From assembly GCA_027604685.1 (NCBI GenBank), contig JADHYX010000399.1:1-13002 (forward strand): a stretch of 13,002 bases of DNA. Reading direction: 5' to 3'. Source of the stretch: Lobulomyces angularis (Eukaryota; Chytridiomycota; Chytridiomycetes; Lobulomycetales; Lobulomycetaceae). The first letter of the stretch is position 1; each line of letters opens with the position of its first letter. A program made the translations under genes and the position numbers. Below are positions 8,373 through 13,002 of the stretch, piece after piece. The notes beneath the pieces were generated by a model that saw nothing but the letters and a program-made list of their open reading frames with translations, was not told where the DNA came from and did not search any database.

Positions 8373-8490
8373 AGAGGGATTACGATGAGCTTTACTTCGG
8401 TCCGTGTTGAAGATTTATGGTGGTTTTGGAATTAAGACCTCCAAGTTAGACCCCGTAGAAATGCTTTCCAATGAAGCGCTGAATCCTTTT
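8373..8490 (+). ncRNA. Intronic C/D-box snoRNA, U18-like
   Basis: Within intron 8346-8559, AGAGGGAT (8373-8380) pairs with ATCCTTTT (8483-8490), including G-U pairs, as terminal stem. The C box is ACGATGA (8382-8388, one mismatch to RTGATGA) and the D box is CTGA (8479-8482). GGTCCGTGTT at 8399-8408 is antisense to the conserved 25S segment AACACGGACC. That is the segment recognised by U18 (SNORD18), whose human sequence has the same TTGGTCCGTGTT element after its C box (from memory). GTTAGACCCC at 8445-8454 pairs, with one mismatch, with GGAGTCTAAC, a few bases downstream in the same rRNA region. A branch-like AACTAAAC and the acceptor follow. The D' box next to the first antisense is degenerate (TTGA). 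The role would be guiding 2'-O-methylation in the nucleolus. Confidence 0.6.
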
Positions 8491-8634
8491 TTTTTTTTTT
8501 TTTTTTTAAACAATAACTAAACTATTTATGAATGCAGTTAACAGTGTTTTTTTTTGTAGACTTACGAGGTCAATGTGAAGCTATGTTATCGAACTTCATG
8601 TATAGGTAATTTTTCAAATTTCTGTTTAAAAAAA

Positions 8635-8772
8635 AAGTTGTCAAATGATGAAAAAGAGCATTTGTCTGCAATAAACATTGAGCGATTTTTAATTATACTA
8701 TTGTTTTAATAGTTTTTTAAATTTTACTCTACCGTTTTTGAAGAAAAGACCTTAAGCTACCTTTACAAACTT
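8635..8772 (+). ncRNA. Candidate intronic C/D-like snoRNA with two 25S antisense pieces, D box not canonical
   Basis: A perfect C box ATGATGA sits at 8645-8651, 39 bases from the donor, as in the two neighbouring introns. AAGTTGT (8635-8641) can pair with ACAAACTT (8765-8772) with one bulge, but the base positions where a D box should be read CTTT. GCATTTG (8658-8664), just before CTGC (8666-8669, a possible D'), is antisense to 25S CAAATGC. GCTACCTT (8756-8763) is antisense to AAGGTAGC, which directly precedes CAAATGC in the conserved rRNA. That rRNA segment is a known target of U15/snR13-type guides (from memory). Without a clear D box it may be degenerate or mis-bounded. Confidence 0.35.
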
Positions 8773-8923
8773 ACTTCTAATGATAATTATTTACTGTTGA
8801 AAAAACTCTTTTTCTTTATATATTTTTACTAATTTGCCTTTTTAAGAAGGTATGCCGTATCACATTTTCCCTCTTCGTTGCTGAAAGTTATATAGGTTAG
8901 TTTAATATACTGGTTCAAAACAT

Positions 8924-9030
8924 TGTATGGGTGATGAATATTTTTCACGACGGTCTTCTTAAGGCGCAGATTTTTAGTCTAGTGAAGAAAATGCCTGCTA
9001 AACAATTTCGGGCACTAATTCTGACATACA
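8924..9030 (+). ncRNA. Intronic C/D-box snoRNA, U35/snR73-like
   Basis: Within intron 8896-9089, TGTATG (8924-8929) and CATACA (9025-9030) form a perfect six-base terminal stem. The C box GTGATGA (8931-8937) and D box CTGA (9021-9024) are canonical; a GTGAAGA near 8981-8987 may be C'. About eight bases after the C box, TCACGACGGTCT (8945-8956) is a 12-nt perfect antisense to the conserved 25S segment AGACCGTCGTGA near the peptidyl-transferase centre. Yeast snR73 and human U35 (SNORD35) target this segment; human U35 has the near-identical TCACGATGGTCT in the same place (from memory). CTTA at about 8958 could be D', which would put the modified base on a C of AGACC. CACTAATT before the D box also matches 25S AATTAGTG, eight bases only. 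Predicted role: guide of rRNA 2'-O-methylation. Confidence 0.78.
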
Positions 9031-9206
9031 TAATTTCCTTAAAAAAAAGAAAATTTCAAGTTTACTAATATTAAATTTTTTTTATCTAGGTTCATTATCT
9101 AAGCAGCATTGTAAAAAAGTAGTTTACAGCTAAATTTTAAATTATTAAATACAGTTTATCTTGAATTTTTTAAATATATTATTTTTATTTTTCTTGATTT
9201 TACAAA

Positions 9207-10328
9207 ATGATAAAAAAATTTCATTTCATCAGGGCATTGACATTTGATTGTTTTGGTACATTATTTCGACCAAAACATGCAATAGGCAAGTTGTATGTAA
9301 GAATCTATTTAAACTTCAATCTAGAATTTTGTAATTTTCTCAAACAACTAAAATTTACATACAAATTTCTATTAAAACAAGGAACTTAAAGCGAAAGAAC
9401 ATAATATAGTAATAGATCCGATAGCTTTAAATAATTCATTTCTTCAAACTTACAAAAAGTATGACACACTGAAACCGAATTTTGGCACTGAAATGAACGG
9501 TGAAAAAGTTGAGGAAGAAGCAAAAATTACAAAATTATGGTGGAAAAATGTAGTATTCGAGACTTTTTTAAACTGTCAAGAGTTTGGTTTGTTAAAAAAA
9601 ATAAAAACTAAACAAAAATAAAAAAATTACTCTTGCTTTTCTTTAACCTTTCTTTTTTATTTTTTTTTTTGTAATTTTTAAATATTTAAGATATAAAGGT
9701 TTTAGAATTACTCTTTGAAGATTTATATGAATCATTTAAAAAAGGAGATTTTTATGAAGTTTTTGAGGAAACACCTCAGGTGTTGAAAACCTTGAAATCA
9801 AAGGGATTTCTTTTAGGAATCATATCTAATATGGATCATAGAATAGGTATATTTTAGAAATTATTATGTTTCCTAATAATTTTTTTTATTTTTATCTTTC
9901 CTTTTTTCATTTTTAATTTTTTTTTTTTTTTTGTATTTAGTTGAACTTCTTAAATGTCTACAATTACGAAAATACTTTGATTTTATAGTATATTCCTCAA
10001 GCATTTCCTTTGTAAAACCACAATCCCAAATTTTCGAAGAAGCGTTCAGAAAAACGAGACTTTTTCAACCAACAGTAGATAGAAATTCTGTGTTGCATGT
10101 TGGTGACGACAAACTAAAGTAAGTAATGATAGTAAAAAAAAAAGAAAGATTAACTTCCAAAAATTGAAAATTACGTTAATTTTTTTAATTTTATTTAGGG
10201 ACTATGATGGTGCTACCAAATTTGGTAATAAAGCATTGTTATTAAAGAGATATAATTTTGATAACTCAACAGATGATAGTAATACAATTTCAAATTTAAA
10301 TGAAATTTTTAAACATTTAGTAAAGTAG
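9207..10328 (+). CDS. HAD-superfamily hydrolase, HDHD3/REG-2-like
   Basis: Five exons, 9207-9296, 9382-9586, 9691-9846, 9941-10118 and 10199-10328, give 252 residues, the length of HDHD3 (about 251). Motif I is TFDCFGTLF with nucleophile Asp14. The second motif-I aspartate is replaced by Phe16, as in haloacid dehalogenases and the REG-2-like group. The cap region carries the family's WW..VV..TF signature (WWKNVVFETF). Motif II is GIISN with Ser144, motif III is Lys176 in FVKPQSQIFEEAF, and motif IV is HVGDDKLKDYDGA with Asp206 and Asp207. The junction KLY|ELKAKEHN aligns with the HDHD3 pattern, supporting the first intron. The substrate is unknown: the fold allows phosphatase or dehalogenase-type chemistry, and loss of the acid/base Asp makes classical phosphatase activity less certain. 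The upstream exon from 9090 may be its 5' leader. Confidence 0.85.
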
Positions 10329-10867
10329 AAATTATTTTATTTTTATTTTTTTTTTTCAAAAAAAATTTTAGTTAGATGGACATTTGATTACATAGATACT
10401 TTAGAAATTCGTTTTCCATTTAACTTAAATAAACATTGAAGTTAAAAAATAAATAAAATAAAAAAAACAGATGATTTTGTAAACTGCAGTTAAAATATTC
10501 CTTTCATACAAAAACAGATTCAAATACAACTTTGTAAGTTGTAAAAGTGTTAATTTTTTTTTTTGGTTTCGCGATCCATAAAAAAAATAAAATATTAACC
10601 TAAAAACATAATTATTAAAAGCATTAAAAAAGAAACCTGAAAACATAAATATAAAAAACAAATTACAGTAAAAACTTTAAAAGGTTTCCAGTTTTACTAT
10701 GATTATAAAGAAGATCCTTATTATTTTATTTTGTGGTGGACAAAGTGGCATTTAAGTAGATATTGTTTTTATTTATTTATAGGAATTGGTGATCTTGACT
10801 TTTTGAAACAATTTTTTTAGGTGCAATAAAAAAAAATTTTTTTCCTAAAATTTTACTAAAAAAATTT

Positions 10868-10903
<36 letters not shown>

Positions 10904-10936
10904 TCGTTGATTGTTTGAAAGAAAAAAAAATCAAAA
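10329..10936. other. Intergenic region between the HAD gene and the N-rich protein gene
   Basis: No gene is visible. It should contain the 3' end of the HAD transcript and the promoter and leader of the next gene. A more mixed block (10460-10800) has no long ORF on the plus strand; minus-strand frames at 10425-10661 and 10777-10995 are low-complexity. The end is dominated by poly(A). Confidence 0.6.
10872..10900 (+). promoter_or_regulatory. A29 tract just upstream of the N-rich protein gene
   Basis: Twenty-nine A residues end 36 bases before the ATG. Long poly(dA:dT) tracts exclude nucleosomes in fungal promoters, so this may be a promoter element; it may also be in the leader. It is the longest homopolymer in the window. 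Confidence 0.4.
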
Positions 10937-12984
10937 ATGTTAAGTAATAATGATGATAAAAATGAGGAAACAATTTCCAATTCCAATACCAGCAATAATA
11001 TTGAAGCTATTTCGAGTTTAAAAACAACGAAAAGAAAACTTGATCAGAGTGAAGAATTTCCACAAGTTTATCAAAACCAGTTTCATAATCAATATCAAAA
11101 TCAATACTCAATTCAAAACTCTTTAACAAAAGGAAATCCAGTTTTTATTCGCTTAAAGTCTAGGGGTAAAAAATCAAAAAAAAATTGGACAATAACCTGT
11201 TTATTATTTGTTTGATAATATAGGTGAAACTGCTAGTGAAATTGAAAATAGAGCTTTACGAGGTAATTTTTGAATTTATTTTCCTTTTTTTTTTAAAAAC
11301 GAAACTTACATGTTAAAAAAAAAAAAAAAAAAAATTAAAAGGACTTGGTAGATTACAATATTTAATAGAGTTACGAGGATTTTCTTTTTCTCCATATCGT
11401 CAAGTCATGCTGGAAGATTTTGTACGCTGTATAATGGTTTTACTCAGTAGACATCGATGGGACTTTAGGTATATAAAAAAAAATACTTGTGTTTGACTAA
11501 TGCAAATCCAAAATATATTTTTTTTTTATTTCATTATTTATACTTTAGTTTGCCTTTTTTTTATGATAATATATTAAACTTGGCGATTGCAGATTTAAAC
11601 TATTACGATAGTATCTGTTGGTATAGTTTAAAACTCTATAATGCTACACAAATCAAAGTTGGAACAGATGTAAGTGTTATTAAAATTAAATTTTTTTTAA
11701 TTGTCAAATTTTGATAAACTAAATTTTCTAGACTTTACAATTATGTTATGACCCGTTAAATTTTAATTCTAGCCCGGCAGAAAGAACAAAAAATTTCTTA
11801 TTAGCATTTCAATTAAGATTCGGTAGACCGTTATTTCAACCTCCAATAAACCCACCACAAAACATATCCACCAATGCACATAATATACCACAGACTTGTA
11901 ATAATGACAATTCCAATACCGAAGTTACAAATGCTGCAAATATGCATAATAATTCATTGCATGGTAATTCAGATAATCAAGCGAACTTTGATAGAACAAA
12001 CCAGATCATTCTTCCACCATTACCAATGTTAAATAATGAAAACTATTCAACCCAACAACTTCAGCATAACAACTTTTTATCAACTGTTACCAATTCTCTG
12101 AAGCAGCACCAGCAACAGGTTCTAAGGCACAATCAGCAACCTTCTGTTGTTTCAGAATCAATTTCTCCCATACTTATATCTCCAATATACAGTCCAAAAG
12201 ATATTTCTGCTACAGTGGGTAGTTCAAATGGATTTAATTCTATAAAACAACTTTATGACCCTGTCATATCATCTCAGACACATCTTTCACAGTCGGTATA
12301 TAACACTGCCTATTTAGATTCTTGTCAAAGTTCCAGTTTTCATGCATCCGGAAGTTTTATGAATAATGATTCTCCCGCAGTGAATAATTCCTCACAAGAA
12401 ACAATTGAAAATGATTCATCCTCACAGAATTATGAAATATATCCAGCGCAGCATTCGAATAACCACTTGGTTAGCGATATCCGAATGCTGAATTCCACTT
12501 ATACCCCATTTAATGGGCACCACAACAACGGTCATCAGCAATATTATAACAACCAAATGGAAACAACAAACAATAAACGACACAGGACAGAATCGTCAAC
12601 TACTGATACTGAAAATAACAATAATAATAATGTGAAAAGTATAAATACAGTAAATGAAAATTGCAATAATTATGAAATTCCGAAAACCTCACATTGTTAT
12701 GACGATAATAACTGCGAAGAAGAATACACTCACAATGCTAATTTCCCTTCCGTTAATAATAAAGTCAATCATGGTGAGAATGTTCAAAGTCGAAATTGGT
12801 AAAAAAAAAAAAAAATTTTTTTTTAATATAATTTTCATTTTTTTTTTTTTTTGTAATTTTTTTTAAAAAAAAAAAAAAAAGGGAAACCTATGATTATCCT
12901 AATTTTGATGGAAACTATTATAATAAATTAGAAAATCAAAGAGAAGAAAATTTTAATGAAGACAATCATTCACAAACTAAATAG
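10937..12984 (+). CDS. Asn/Gln-rich protein with an unrecognised conserved-looking domain, possibly a transcriptional regulator
   Basis: Six exons fit in frame: 10937-11165, 11224-11262, 11342-11468, 11549-11669, 11732-12798 and 12882-12984, 561 residues. Residues 1-66 are polar, with a short basic KRK (32-34) and a tyrosine/asparagine/glutamine run around 43-60. Residues 70-205 look folded and helical. They are rich in Leu, Phe, Arg and aromatic residues (GRLQYLIELRGFSFSPYRQ, then SRHRWDF, then YYDSICWYSLKLYNATQIKVGTD). The remainder to residue 528 is a low-complexity Asn/Gln/Ser/His tail with a second basic patch (NNKRHR) before a poly-Asn stretch. This layout is typical of fungal transcription regulators, but no DNA-binding motif was recognised, so the function is open. 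The junction at 11468/11549 was chosen because the closer acceptor ending at 11591 gives a stop at once, while this one keeps the frame open. Confidence 0.65.
12799..12881 (+). other. Low-complexity 83-nt last intron of the N-rich gene, retention gives a shorter protein
   Basis: The intron opens GTAAAA and consists almost only of A and T runs, ending in a long A tract before AG. Splicing joins TG|G into Trp and adds a 32-residue acidic tail (ETYDYPNFDGNYY...). If it is not spliced, the same Trp codon is read and TAA at 12800-12802 follows. The two forms would therefore differ only by the tail. Confidence 0.6.
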
Positions 12985-13002
12985 AAAAAATGACAAACTT
13001 AA

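Larger units (their letters stand above)
8200..9206 (+). ncRNA. Spliced non-coding host transcript for C/D snoRNAs, or 5' leader of the HAD gene
   Basis: Three introns can be read: 8346-8559 (GTATGT...TTTTTGTAG), 8606-8846 or 8849 (GTAATT...TACTAAT...TTTTTAAG) and 8896-9089 (GTTAGT...TACTAAT...TTTATCTAG). Exons between them are 8560-8605 and about 8850-8895, each about 46 nt and each ending TATAG before the donor. They hold only tiny ORFs, one being ATG directly followed by TGA. The introns (194-244 nt) are longer than almost all coding introns nearby, and each has a C box 35-39 bases from its donor. The final exon from 9090 has no ATG before 9207, so it can run straight into the HAD hydrolase. 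The 5' end is not placed; 8200 is nominal. Confidence 0.55.

Noticed and set aside
8487..8508. T22 run as an RNA polymerase III terminator for the first snoRNA
   Set aside because: The snoRNA lies in a well-formed intron with its own donor, and no A/B boxes were seen; T runs of this length are common here.
8656..8669. Sense identity of ATTTGTCTGC with 18S rRNA, and of AATGAAGCG (8471-8478 region) with 25S rRNA
   Set aside because: Same-strand identity of 9-10 bases cannot guide rRNA and has no flanking similarity; probably coincidence.
8779..8888. Possible C/D pair AATGATAA ... CTGA (8881-8884) with ACTT/AAGT
   Set aside because: C box is poor, the stem is only four bases and detached, and it would cross the exon placed at about 8850-8895.
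1..13002. tRNA genes, rRNA genes, CRISPR arrays, complete transposons
   Set aside because: No cloverleaf with a T-loop GTTCGANNC, no rRNA in sense orientation, no regular spacer array and no transposase or integrase reading frame was found by eye.

Overview
The window looks like nuclear DNA of an early-diverging fungus. It is strongly AT-rich, full of long A and T homopolymers, and its genes carry many short GT-AG introns of about 40-180 nt. One gene encodes a Uds1-domain (up-regulated during septation) protein, a family I know only from fungi. A Mucoromycota/Glomeromycotina source such as an arbuscular mycorrhizal fungus is my best guess, by inference only; no ribosomal marker is present. 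The standard genetic code fits every model, and the four conserved or family-assignable gene models close in frame.

Layout. 1-185: spliced leader with a hairpin, a 45-nt intron and a 12-codon uORF that overlaps the next start codon as TGATG. 186-2383 (+): asparaginyl-tRNA synthetase, 10 exons, 573 aa. 2960-3350 (+): heterotrimeric G-protein gamma subunit, 2 exons, 70 aa, CaaX end. 3748-7007 (-): long coiled-coil Uds1-domain protein, 7 exons, about 965 aa, convergent with the G-gamma gene. 7008-8200: non-coding, AT-rich, with degenerate direct, tandem and inverted repeats. About 8160-9206 (+): promoter-like elements followed by short non-coding exons whose three unusually long introns hold C/D-box snoRNAs. 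9207-10328 (+): HAD-family hydrolase of the HDHD3/REG-2-like group, 252 aa. 10937-12984 (+): Asn/Gln-rich, probably nuclear protein, 561 aa, with a folded-looking domain I do not recognise.

The most interesting part is the snoRNA host region. Intron 3 carries a textbook C/D snoRNA (six-base terminal stem, GTGATGA C box, CTGA D box) with a 12-nt match antisense to the conserved 25S rRNA segment targeted by U35/snR73. Intron 1 carries a snoRNA with a 10-nt antisense to the 25S segment targeted by U18, plus a second antisense to the rRNA just beside it. Intron 2 has a C box at the same distance from the donor and two pieces antisense to abutting 25S segments, but no canonical D box. The final acceptor leads, without an upstream ATG, into the HAD hydrolase start, so the snoRNA introns may lie in the 5' leader of that protein gene.

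The protein genes do not form one pathway: they are unrelated housekeeping, signalling, septation and regulatory genes. All rRNA comparisons and family assignments are from memory; no search was run.
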